This document shows positions 1 to 4,788 of a DNA stretch of 11,481 nt, piece by piece (position 1 is the first letter of the stretch; each line of letters opens with the position of its first letter). Location of the stretch: contig JABIYQ010000066.1 in assembly GCA_018702715.1 (NCBI GenBank), positions 1 to 11,481 on the forward strand, written 5' to 3'. The notes beneath the pieces are model-generated. The model was not told where the DNA came from. It worked only from the letters and a program-made list of their open reading frames with translations, and did not search any database. The DNA comes from Desulfobacula sp. GTDB lineage: Bacteria > Desulfobacterota > Desulfobacteria > Desulfobacterales > Desulfobacteraceae. The translations under genes were made by a program, and so were the position numbers.

Positions 1-251
1 TGCCAGTAGACCACTGTTTCTGGTTTAACGATTAATAAAGCATTCATCCATTTTGGCCAAGTTGTTTTTAATGCAATTAGCAATGCCCGTGTCAGGTCTG
101 TGATACTTCGAGGATTTTCTTTATTTGCTTGATAAGCCGCCAATTGCTGCCGAAGTTCTATCGTTTCTAAAACAAGGTCATCTTTCGATTTGAACAGAAT
201 ACGAATTATTACAAATTGAAAAATCAACAATTGGATCAACACCCGATACAT
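1..251 (-). CDS. DDE integrase-core transposase, N-terminal part (cut by left edge)
   Basis: The reading frame starts at an ATG at 251 and stays open for 83 codons to the window edge, so only the N-terminal part is seen. A clear ribosome binding site, AAAGGAG, lies 6 bases before the ATG. The protein opens with a hydrophobic stretch (residues 4-18). It then shows the ETIELRQQLA motif and, near the edge, WPKWMNALLIVKPETVVYWH. These match the N-terminal region of the integrase-core transposases whose typical motif is LALRQQLAVL followed by a WP.W..AL.IVKPETV.RWH block. The catalytic DDE domain would lie beyond the edge, so whether the gene is complete cannot be judged. A scrap of the same family lies at 3361-3396. 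The family match is from memory of the motifs; the exact IS family is not assigned. Confidence 0.8.
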   Translation of the reverse strand, partial: MYRVLIQLLIFQFVIIRILFKSKDDLVLETIELRQQLAAYQANKENPRSITDLTRALLIALKTTWPKWMNALLIVKPETVVYW

Positions 252-286
252 TATGTACTCCTTTATCATTTCCCTATAAGAAGCAC

Positions 287-301
287 ATCTGAGTATCAGA
301 T
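287..301. repeat. Small perfect hairpin upstream of the transposase
   Basis: ATCTGA, three bases, then TCAGAT form a perfect 6-bp hairpin about 36 bases upstream of the transposase start. It could be a subterminal part of the insertion sequence or an operator. Nothing else in the 252-421 stretch is recognised as coding. Confidence 0.3.
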
Positions 302-361
302 TAATTTGGTATTTTCAATAATCTTGAATCCTGTATCGTGTTGATATTGTTGCAGGATCAT

Positions 362-376
362 ATTTTGGCAAACCAC
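362..376 (+). repeat. 15-bp direct repeat, copy 1 (ATTTTGGCAAACCAC)
   Basis: ATTTTGGCAAACCAC occurs here and again, identically, at 780-794. The two copies bracket the IS200 remnant. Origin unknown: a target duplication, an IS end or a deletion joint are all possible. Confidence 0.6.
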
Positions 377-421
377 AAGAACAGATCAACAGGAATCAAA
401 AGATTGTGGAAAACTAAACAA

Positions 422-442
422 CCCTCGTCTATAAGACGAGGG
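422..442. terminator. Hairpin CCCTCGTC-loop-GACGAGGG at the 3' side of the IS200 remnant
   Basis: An 8-bp GC-rich stem with a TATAA loop lies just past the end of the broken tnpA frame on the minus strand. IS200/IS605 elements carry subterminal hairpins at their right end that the transposase recognises as single strands, and the position fits. It may also act as a transcription terminator; the T-run on either side is short. Confidence 0.5.
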
Positions 443-452
443 GTTTATTGGG

Positions 453-471
453 AGTCGATTTGAAATCGACT
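453..471. repeat. Second hairpin in the IS200 remnant end
   Basis: AGTCGATT, three bases, then AATCGACT is a perfect 8-bp hairpin. It overlaps the codons for the last residues (SRFQID) of the shifted tnpA frame. Together with the hairpin at 422-442 it marks the right end of an IS200-type element. Confidence 0.5.
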
Positions 472-779
472 ATTATCAACCACGGGTTCGCCCTCTTGCT
501 CTTCGATATATTTCTGAATCATTTTATCAGTTATATTTCCGGAGATGACCCTCTGGCCCATAGATGATAACCCCAAAACTTTTTACACAGATGGGCAAAC
601 TCTGACAATAATAAGCTGGAGCTTATGCCTTTTGACCATTGCAACACTTTGCTGATATTCTGAGTAGGACGGTATGATATAAATATATGAACATGATTTT
701 TTGCTACTTTGCCAGTAATTATTTCAATTTCATGTTCCATGTCAAACAGCATCCAAAATTGACCCCCTGTCAGCGTACA

Positions 780-794
780 ATTTTGGCAAACCAC
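780..794 (+). repeat. 15-bp direct repeat, copy 2 (ATTTTGGCAAACCAC)
   Basis: Second identical copy of the repeat at 362-376. It supplies the first codons of the spurious N-terminal extension of the tnpA remnant, which shows that this extension is flanking DNA rather than transposase. Confidence 0.6.
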
Positions 795-806
795 TATCTA
801 TAAAAT

Positions 807-835
807 TTGACAGCAAGACTATAATCGAATATATT
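807..835 (+). promoter_or_regulatory. Promoter of the mntA-hepT module
   Basis: TTGACA (807-812), a 17-base spacer and TATATT (830-835) form a near-consensus sigma-70 promoter. It lies about 40 bases before the mntA start and faces it. No clear operator palindrome is visible around it. Confidence 0.75.
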
Positions 836-877
836 ATTAATTAGCATCTTGAACATCTAAGGGAATTGGTTAATGGG

Positions 878-1180
878 ATGAAAAAAAACCTATCCAAAAA
901 AGAAATCATTAATTTTATTAAGGTCGAAAAAATTTTTTTAAAAGAAAATTTCGGCGTTTTAAATATTGGTTTGTTTGGATCTTATGCCAGAGACCAGCAC
1001 AATCAGGATAGTGATATTGATTTTCTGGTGGAGTTTTCAAAGCCGAGTTTTGACTATCTTGCTGGATTGCAAATATATATGGAAAAAAAATTGAATAAAA
1101 AAATTGAAATTGTTCGAAAACGTAGCCTAAGACATAGCAGCTTCTTTGAACGCATAGAACAGGAAGCAATATATGTCTGA
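878..1180 (+). CDS. mntA: MntA-like nucleotidyltransferase antitoxin
   Basis: MntA is a minimal nucleotidyltransferase that acts as the antitoxin of the HEPN toxin HepT by adding AMP to a tyrosine in the toxin. This 100-residue protein has the family hallmark GLFGSYARDQ with G34-S35, followed after ten residues by D46-I-D48 (the GSx10DxD motif), then the VEFSKPSFDY segment. Length is normal for the family. I prefer the ATG at 878, with AAGGGA 13 bases upstream. A TTG at 866 is possible but would sit on top of that ribosome binding site. The stop overlaps the start of the hepT-like gene by 8 bases, so the two are translated as a pair. The gene is AT-rich and full of A-runs, unlike the trp genes to the right, which fits an acquired module. 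Confidence 0.88.
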   Translation: MKKNLSKKEIINFIKVEKIFLKENFGVLNIGLFGSYARDQHNQDSDIDFLVEFSKPSFDYLAGLQIYMEKKLNKKIEIVRKRSLRHSSFFERIEQEAIYV

Positions 1181-1559
1181 TAAAGTTATTTTTGAAAATT
1201 TACAATTAATTTCAGAGTCGCTTGATTTGATCACAAAACGTTTTTCAAAGATAAAGCAGCCCGATGACTTTGTTGTCAATGATAGTGGTATATTAGTCCT
1301 TGATGCGATTGCTATGAGACTACAGGTCGTTGGGGAGTTATTAAAGAAAATTGACAAAATTAATAATTCCTTTTTAGACAATTACAAAGAAATCACTTGG
1401 GACAAAATCATGAGATTGCGTGATATTGTTTCCCACCATTATGAGCAAGTGGATCATGAAATTATTTATGATATTTGTAAAAATCAAAAGGTTTCAACCA
1501 CTAAAATTCAAATCAATCACTGTGCCCAAATTGTGCCCGTCAAGGTCAAAAATTTCTAA
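1173..1559 (+). CDS. hepT: HepT-like HEPN ribonuclease toxin with a replaced C-terminus
   Basis: HepT (DUF86) toxins are HEPN-domain ribonucleases whose active site is the Rx4HxY motif. Here R83, H88 and Y90 lie in RLRDIVSHHYEQVDHE, and Y90 would be the tyrosine AMPylated by MntA. The N-terminal helical part and the LVLDAIAMRLQVVGELLKK segment are typical, and the protein of 128 residues is near the usual length. After ICKNQ the sequence leaves the family pattern. Residues 110-128 (TKIQINHCAQIVPVKVKNF) are encoded by the left end of the repeat at 1501-1721, of which a second copy lies at 3079-3299. The natural end of the toxin therefore appears to have been cut off and replaced by element DNA. 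The HEPN motif is upstream of the joint, so activity may survive. It overlaps mntA by 8 bases. Confidence 0.85.
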   Translation: MSDKVIFENLQLISESLDLITKRFSKIKQPDDFVVNDSGILVLDAIAMRLQVVGELLKKIDKINNSFLDNYKEITWDKIMRLRDIVSHHYEQVDHEIIYDICKNQKVSTTKIQINHCAQIVPVKVKNF

Positions 1560-1721
1560 ATGATTCCAAACAGAATAAAAAGTTAAGCTGAAAAGCTATT
1601 TATATTCAACATGTTAAAATTACAGCAAAATTTTAATTTTAAGTTTTCGCTCTTCGAATCCATAGGTCGGGGGTTCGAATCCCTCCGGGCGTGCCACTAA
1701 TACCAAGGGTTTTCAGCTTTT
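1501..1721 (+). repeat. Long direct repeat, copy 1 (att-containing)
   Basis: This stretch aligns without gaps to 3079-3299, with about 20 differences in 221 bases by my count (near 91% identity). In order it contains two GTGCCC hexamers 11 bases apart (1522-1527, 1533-1538), an AT-rich spacer, the tRNA-Arg 3' part and the sequence leading into the tRNA terminator. Repeats of this make-up arise when related elements insert one after another at the same tRNA gene. The left border falls inside the hepT-like gene. Confidence 0.85.
1651..1696 (+). pseudogene. tRNA-Arg(TCG) 3' fragment, likely att site 1
   Basis: From the anticodon loop CTTCGAA (1652-1658, anticodon TCG) through the T arm GGGGG-TTCGAAT-CCCTC to CGGGCGT-G-CCA this is the 3' part of a tRNA-Arg. 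No D arm or 5' acceptor strand is found upstream, where the sequence is AT-rich element DNA, so it is not a working tRNA. Tyrosine integrases commonly cross over in the anticodon loop and leave exactly this kind of 3' copy. The full gene presumably lies outside the window. Confidence 0.82.
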
Positions 1722-1738
1722 ACTGAAAGCCTTTTTTT
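1707..1738 (+). terminator. Rho-independent terminator after tRNA fragment 1
   Basis: GGTTTTCAG (1708-1716), a 6-base loop and CTGAAAGCC (1723-1731) form a stem with one G-T pair, followed by seven T. It starts 11 bases after the CCA and would end tRNA transcription. The same arrangement follows the second fragment. Confidence 0.75.
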
Positions 1739-2011
1739 GTCGGGTGTGTATATAGTGCGAAACCCCGTCAGAATCGGTTTTCACAAATAGCCCAAATGCG
1801 GTCAGTATGCCATCCTTGGAATGAGTTATCAAAATTGTTCCTGATTTTCCTTTTTCTACAGTCACTTTTTGCAAAGACAGAAAGCCGTTTGTGTTTTTGA
1901 CAGACCAAGACTCTACAGGGACGGAATTATCTCCATAAGCGAAAGAGCCCCACCCGGTTGCTGCAAATAATAAATATCAATGGTGGAATACAGTATCGTT
2001 TTTAGCATCAT
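1713..2011 (-). pseudogene. Small secreted protein, frameshifted in the signal peptide
   Basis: An open frame without a start codon reads leftward from 1976 to a stop at 1713: LLFAATGWGSFAYGDNSV at its beginning, then a soluble part with VESWSVKNTNGFLSLQ and HYIHTRQKK near the end. The beginning looks like the hydrophobic core and cleavage region of a signal peptide. Its missing N-terminus lies just upstream in another frame: paired ATG codons at 2008-2011 give MMLKTILYST. Adding one base (or removing two) near 1975-1985 would join them into a protein of about 100 residues with a normal signal peptide. I do not recognise the family. Its last codons overlap the tRNA terminator, so its 3' end was probably also created by the element joint. 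Confidence 0.5.
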
Positions 2012-2446
2012 TTATCAAATGCCCTGGAAGGCAGTAATGCCATTTCAGTTGTCACTGCCTTGCGTTCATTGATAATCATTGATGGGGAGGTAGGCAAAGA
2101 TGCCTGGTATTTGACGGGTGGTAAAATACTCCTTAGAAGGGTTTAAAAATTGCTGTTAAAGCTACAATTTATAATGGTTTGCAAGGATAAGGGGTTCCAG
2201 GTTTTCAAGGGCGCAGAGGCATTGTTGAACAAATATGTACAACCGATAATGCCAATCTTTAAAAGTATTTCCAATTCACTGAAATTACAGCCTTTTTTGA
2301 TAAATAGCCTGAATTTATTAACCGACATTCCCTTAATAGGCCAGAAAGAATCTGCAAAACACGATCTTAACAAGGCTCAAATAAGAGCGCTGGCAAGGCT
2401 TGAAAAGCTATCTGGCAAGTCGTTGATCTTTCTTCAGCCCCAGTAG
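2006..2446 (+). pseudogene. Unrecognised reading frame with one internal stop
   Basis: One forward frame is open from 2006 to 2446 apart from a TAA at 2144-2146. The first part reads ALEGSNAISVVTALRSLIII and DGEVGKDAWYLTGGK. The second, from a TTG at 2150 preceded by AGAAGG at a good distance, encodes 98 residues ending HDLNKAQIRALARLEKLSGK and SLIFLQPQ. The composition looks protein-like, with helix-forming stretches, no membrane segments and no motif I can name. It may be one gene broken by a point mutation, or a short gene starting at 2150 or at the ATG at 2174. It lies between the two att copies, so it is probably cargo of the lost element. I assign no function. Confidence 0.35.
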
Positions 2447-2493
2447 ACATATTTTAACTCGTATGTATAATATTAAAAAAAATAGGGAATATT

Positions 2494-2739
2494 TTATTTA
2501 TAACTGTCTTTTCGATGTAAGATTCTACCTATTTCAATCGTATCCTCCAATACATCAAACAAGATTCTATAATCCCCAACTCTGCGACGATAGGCTGGTT
2601 CAAAGTTTGTTAATTTTTTCATATTAGAGATGTTTGGGAATTTTTTTAATTCTAAAATTCTCAAATGAATTTTTTCTTTGTTTTTATGGTCAAGTTTTTT
2701 TAGATCTTTAATGGCGCTTCTGCGAATATTAATTTCCAT
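2494..2739 (-). CDS. RelE/ParE-type toxin
   Basis: RelE-family toxins are small basic proteins that cleave mRNA on the ribosome (RelE branch) or poison gyrase (ParE branch). This 81-residue protein begins MEINIRRSAIKDLKKLD and has the family core of a helical hairpin followed by strands: KKLTNFEPAYRRRVGDYRIL, FDVLEDTIEIGRILHRKDSY. The conserved YRRRVGDYRILF segment is the strongest sign. I chose the ATG at 2739 because the alignment begins there. It overlaps the end of the antitoxin gene by 11 bases, typical of such pairs. In-frame starts upstream (2754, 2757) would add six residues outside the family pattern. It is probably part of the cargo of the element bounded by the two att copies. No frame damage is visible, so it may be active. 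Confidence 0.85.
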   Translation of the reverse strand: MEINIRRSAIKDLKKLDHKNKEKIHLRILELKKFPNISNMKKLTNFEPAYRRRVGDYRILFDVLEDTIEIGRILHRKDSYK

Positions 2740-2917
2740 TTTCCAGATACTCATCAAATGGGATAGATTCTTCTTTTCTTGTAGCCTTCAATAATTTTAG
2801 ATCATCCATATCTTCTTTTAAAATGATCTCTAACCCATCATTTTTTAAATGTTTTAAAAACCACATAACTTTATCAGCTAATTTTTTATTATTGATGTTT
2901 ATTGTTATTGATTGCAT
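2729..2917 (-). CDS. RelB-like antitoxin of the RelE/ParE toxin
   Basis: This 62-residue protein precedes and overlaps the toxin gene, as antitoxins usually do. It reads MQSITININNKKLADKVMWF at the start and ends KATRKEESIPFDEYLENGN. It has an N-terminal strand, a helix, and an acidic tail, the usual partner of RelE-type toxins: the N-terminal part dimerises or binds DNA, while the tail wraps the toxin. A good ribosome binding site, GGAG, lies 7 bases before the ATG. No HTH or MazE/Phd-type domain is evident, so the exact antitoxin class is not fixed. Probably autoregulated, as is common in the family. Confidence 0.8.
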   Translation of the reverse strand: MQSITININNKKLADKVMWFLKHLKNDGLEIILKEDMDDLKLLKATRKEESIPFDEYLENGN

Positions 2918-2988
2918 TCTAAATCTCCAGTTTCTTTTTTCGCCTATAGCATTTAAAAAGAGGCTCGAACGTCTAATATAATACGATA

Positions 2989-3017
2989 ATTGTATCTCAG
3001 ATTTATTTTATTCACAA
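2989..3017 (-). promoter_or_regulatory. Likely promoter of the RelB/RelE module
   Basis: Reading leftward, TTGTGA (3017-3012), 17 bases, then TACAAT (2994-2989) resembles a sigma-70 promoter about 70 bases before the antitoxin start. The -10 lies in a short inverted repeat ATAC-N7-GTAT (2981-2995) that could be an operator for the antitoxin. Confidence 0.45.
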
Positions 3018-3078
3018 TTAAAATTTATTTCCCATCAAATAGGCTTCTCAATGATGTGAGAAATAAGACTTTTATCTG

Positions 3079-3299
3079 CTAAAATTCACCAGAATCACTG
3101 TGCCTAAATTGTGCCCGTCAAGGTCAAAAATTTCCAAATGATTCCAAACAGAACCAAAAGTTAAGTTGAAAAGTTGTTTGTATTCAATATGTTAAAATTA
3201 CAGCAAATTCTGAGTTTTAAGTTTTCGCTCTTCGAATCCATAGGTCGGGGGTTCGAACCCCTCCAGGTGTGCCACTAATACCAAGGGTTTTCAGCTTTT
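3079..3299 (+). repeat. Long direct repeat, copy 2 (att-containing)
   Basis: Counterpart of 1501-1721, shifted by exactly 1578 bases and aligned without gaps. It again begins with two GTGCCY hexamers 11 bases apart (3100-3105, 3111-3116), followed by the spacer and the tRNA-Arg 3' part. Unlike copy 1 it does not fuse to a gene at its left side. Confidence 0.85.
3229..3274 (+). pseudogene. tRNA-Arg(TCG) 3' fragment, likely att site 2
   Basis: Same segment as at 1651-1696 with three base changes: the T arm is GGGG-GTTCGAAC-CCCTC and the acceptor strand has become CAGGTGT-G-CCA. It keeps the anticodon loop CTTCGAA (3230-3236). The 5' half of a tRNA is absent. The changes in the acceptor strand suggest it is no longer under selection as a tRNA. 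Confidence 0.82.
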
Positions 3300-3318
3300 C
3301 GCTGAGGGCTTTTTTTTA
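3286..3318 (+). terminator. Rho-independent terminator after tRNA fragment 2
   Basis: GTTTTCAGC, a TTTTC loop and GCTGAGGGC form a stem with several G-T pairs, followed by eight T. It corresponds to the terminator at 1707-1738 but has diverged in the right arm while keeping pairing. Confidence 0.65.
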
Positions 3319-3321
3319 TTG

Positions 3322-3339
3322 GGGGTACAATAGGGGTAC
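3322..3339 (+). repeat. Paired GGGGTAC repeats, 11-base period
   Basis: GGGGTAC occurs at 3322-3328 and 3333-3339. Read on the other strand these are GTACCCC repeats, close in form and spacing to the GTGCCC pair at the left of each att copy but pointing the opposite way. They may be the right-arm integrase binding sites. Confidence 0.45.
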
Positions 3340-3354
3340 TGTTTGGGTTTTGTT

Positions 3355-3396
3355 AAATCACTAATTGCTGCCGGAGTTCAATCGTTTTTATCCAGG
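3355..3396 (-). pseudogene. Scrap of a DDE transposase gene of the same family as the left-edge one
   Basis: On the minus strand this reads WIKTIELRQQLVI and a stop. The TIELRQQL codons match those of the left-edge transposase (about 27 of 31 bases between 140-170 and 3361-3391). Only this short piece of the gene remains; both sides differ. It is a relic of a related insertion sequence, with no function of its own. Confidence 0.6.
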
Positions 3397-3416
3397 CCAC
3401 AATGAGTTTGCTTGAC

Positions 3417-3463
3417 AACACCCCCATCTTTTAATAAAAATATTCAAAAAAGAAGGGGGTGTT
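3417..3463 (+). promoter_or_regulatory. Long hairpin covering the ribosome binding site of the ATPase remnant
   Basis: AACACCCCCATCTTTT (3417-3432) pairs with AAAAGAAGGGGGTGTT (3448-3463), 16 bp with one mismatch and a 15-base loop. The right arm contains the only ribosome binding site, GAAGGGGG, in front of the ATG at 3469. In a transcript coming from outside, the site would be locked in the stem, as is known for IS10 transposase mRNA. A TTGACA at 3412-3417 lies at the left foot of the hairpin but lacks a good -10. Confidence 0.6.
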
Positions 3464-3468
3464 ATAAT

Positions 3469-3675
3469 ATGTTATACCGCTTTGCAGAAACTAATCTTGA
3501 CATCTGGCTCAATAAATCTAACCGGAAGCCTTTGGTACTTAGAGGTGCCCGCCAAGTGGGAAAATCCACATTGGTCAGAGAATCTGCCAGTTATAAACTT
3601 TTATCCTTGCCTTTATACCTTATTGAAGCATTGCCAAAAGTTTTGAATGGAATTCGTTCAACCTTATCCTATTGA
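3469..3675 (+). pseudogene. DUF4143-type AAA ATPase with a large internal deletion
   Basis: Intact members of this family have about 380-450 residues: an N-terminal AAA (P-loop) domain and a C-terminal DUF4143 domain. Here only 68 residues remain. The start, MLYRFAETNLDIWLNKSNRK and PLVLRGARQVGKSTLVRE, is the typical opening, including the full Walker A GARQVGKST. After ESAS the sequence jumps to YKLLSLPLYLIEALPKVL, which resembles the family's extreme C-terminus (a LLSLPLY segment). Most of the ATPase and all of the middle are gone, so no activity is expected. The ATG at 3469 follows GAAGGGGG at about 9 bases. An in-frame extension upstream to 3412 runs through the hairpin and is not counted. 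The cellular role of intact members is poorly known. Confidence 0.72.
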
Positions 3676-3825
3676 CCAGTTAATGACACAAAAATTCAGA
3701 AGAAATATTCTATATATTTTACCTTTCCTTGACACAAAGCAACACAATATCTTAATGGATATCTTAAAGTGACCATTAATTAAAATCGCAAATCGAAAAT
3801 TAATTATAAAACGGATATATAAACA
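3676..3825. other. Intergenic stretch before the hydrolase gene
   Basis: AT-rich, no coding sequence seen. A TTGACA at 3729-3734 may be the -35 box of a hydrolase promoter, but the best -10 (CTTAAT, 16 bases later) is poor. GGA at 3813-3815 is a weak ribosome binding site for the ATG at 3826. Confidence 0.35.
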
Positions 3826-4758
3826 ATGAAGAAAATTCTATTATCAATATTTGCAATTATTATAATTGGACTTGTTATAATTTATTTTTTTATGCCTGGC
3901 ACAATGTTTGGGATTGTTAAAAAACTTGAAAGAAAAGCAGGAGGTCTTGCCCAAAAAAGCGTTATAGTAAATGGAATGAATATTCAATATCTTGAAGGCG
4001 GAAGCGGAGATCCCCTTGTCCTTATTCATGGATTCGGAGCAAATAAAGATAACTGGACACGAATTAGTAAATTCTTAACACCCCATTTTAATGTGATAGC
4101 TCCAGATTTACCAGGATTTGGCGAGAGCGGAAAAAATCGGCAAGAAAAATACACCATAAAAGATCAAGCAGTATTTTTAAAACGATTTTTAAATAAAATT
4201 AATATTAATAAATCCATTCACCTTGGCGGCAATTCAATGGGAGGAAACATTGCAGGACAATACGCCTCATTATATCAAGAAGATTTGAAAAGTCTTTTAT
4301 TGATTGCTCCAGGAGGGGTTGTTTCTTCAAAACCAAGCGAATTGTTTCAAATGTTAAAAAATGGAGAACAAAATCCATTAGTTGCAAGAAGCGCAAAAGA
4401 GTATGAAACTTTATTAAGTTTTGTTTTTGTTAAAAAACCTTTTATCCCACGTCCGATAAAGGGGTTTCTTGTGGCTGAAGCCATCAAAAACCAAGATCTT
4501 AATAAAAAAATTTTTGAACAGATAAAAGATTCCAGTCTCAACAACCCAATGGAATCATTAGTAAAAAATATAAAAGTTCCTACGCTCATTGTGTGGGGTG
4601 CAAAAGACAGAGTTCTTCATTCAAGCGGAGCTAAAATTCTTGAAGCAATCATGAAGAATTCAAAAGCAATCGTATTAGAAAATATTGGTCATGCTCCCAT
4701 GATTGAAATACCTGAAGAAACTGCAAAATTGGTTTTGGACTTTCACAAAAAAAAATAA
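3826..4758 (+). CDS. Membrane-anchored alpha/beta-fold hydrolase (lipase/esterase-like)
   Basis: Alpha/beta hydrolases of this type cleave esters or related bonds with a Ser-Asp-His triad. Residues 4-23 form a single hydrophobic segment after MKK, giving either a membrane anchor or an uncleaved signal, so the enzyme should face the periplasm. Then come the oxyanion motif LIHGFG (66-71), APDLPGFGESG (92-102), the nucleophile elbow GGNSMGG with S137, the acid D261 in WGAKDRV and the base H289 in IGHAPM. The order and spacing are those of the family, and 310 residues is a normal length with anchor. It resembles lipases and hydrolases of the LipA/Lip1 kind, but the substrate cannot be read from the sequence. 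It lies 30 bases before the EamA gene on the same strand, so the two are probably cotranscribed. The gene is richer in A+T than the genes after it. Confidence 0.85.
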   Translation: MKKILLSIFAIIIIGLVIIYFFMPGTMFGIVKKLERKAGGLAQKSVIVNGMNIQYLEGGSGDPLVLIHGFGANKDNWTRISKFLTPHFNVIAPDLPGFGESGKNRQEKYTIKDQAVFLKRFLNKININKSIHLGGNSMGGNIAGQYASLYQEDLKSLLLIAPGGVVSSKPSELFQMLKNGEQNPLVARSAKEYETLLSFVFVKKPFIPRPIKGFLVAEAIKNQDLNKKIFEQIKDSSLNNPMESLVKNIKVPTLIVWGAKDRVLHSSGAKILEAIMKNSKAIVLENIGHAPMIEIPEETAKLVLDFHKKK

Positions 4759-4788
4759 TTGGAGAATCAATAAGAAAGGTGATTTGCT

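Larger units (their letters stand above)
445..794 (-). pseudogene. tnpA: IS200/IS605-type TnpA transposase, truncated and frameshifted
   Basis: TnpA of IS200 is a small HUH-type nuclease that moves single-stranded DNA. From about 740 down to 531 the frame reads EIEIITGKVAKNHVHIF, a stretch with PTQNISKVLQWSKGISS, then KKFWGYHLWARG, the usual core of the family. It includes the HVH metal-binding pair. The frame then runs into a stop at 531. The normal ending continues in another frame: SGNITDKMIQKYIEEQEGEP and SRFQID, stopping at 445. That part carries the likely nucleophile tyrosine in KYIEEQ. The catalytic parts are therefore split between two frames, and a few codons between WARG and SSGNIT seem deleted. 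The first 40 or so residues are also missing: the residues before MEHEIEI look like unrelated flanking DNA. The gene is dead, though the element could still be mobilised by another TnpA if its left end survives. Confidence 0.8.

Noticed and set aside
750..790. GGGGGTCAATTTTGG next to the IS200 remnant as an IS21-type end
   Set aside because: The motif resembles such ends from memory, but there is no second end or istA/istB coding sequence in the window to support it.
1651..1696. A functional tRNA gene
   Set aside because: Only the anticodon-loop-to-CCA part is present in either copy; no D arm or 5' acceptor strand that would pair with CGGGCGT is found upstream.
2143..2373. Minus-strand 76-codon frame opposite the unassigned forward frame
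   Set aside because: It has no ribosome binding site or motif. The forward frame is longer, continues across one stop and has a better start.
1501..3316. CRISPR array or CRISPR-like spacing of repeats
   Set aside because: There are only two long diverged copies far apart, explained by tRNA att duplication.
3412..3468. N-terminal extension of the ATPase frame through the hairpin
   Set aside because: The added 19 residues come from the hairpin arms, and the family opening MLYRFAETNL starts at 3469 with its own ribosome binding site.
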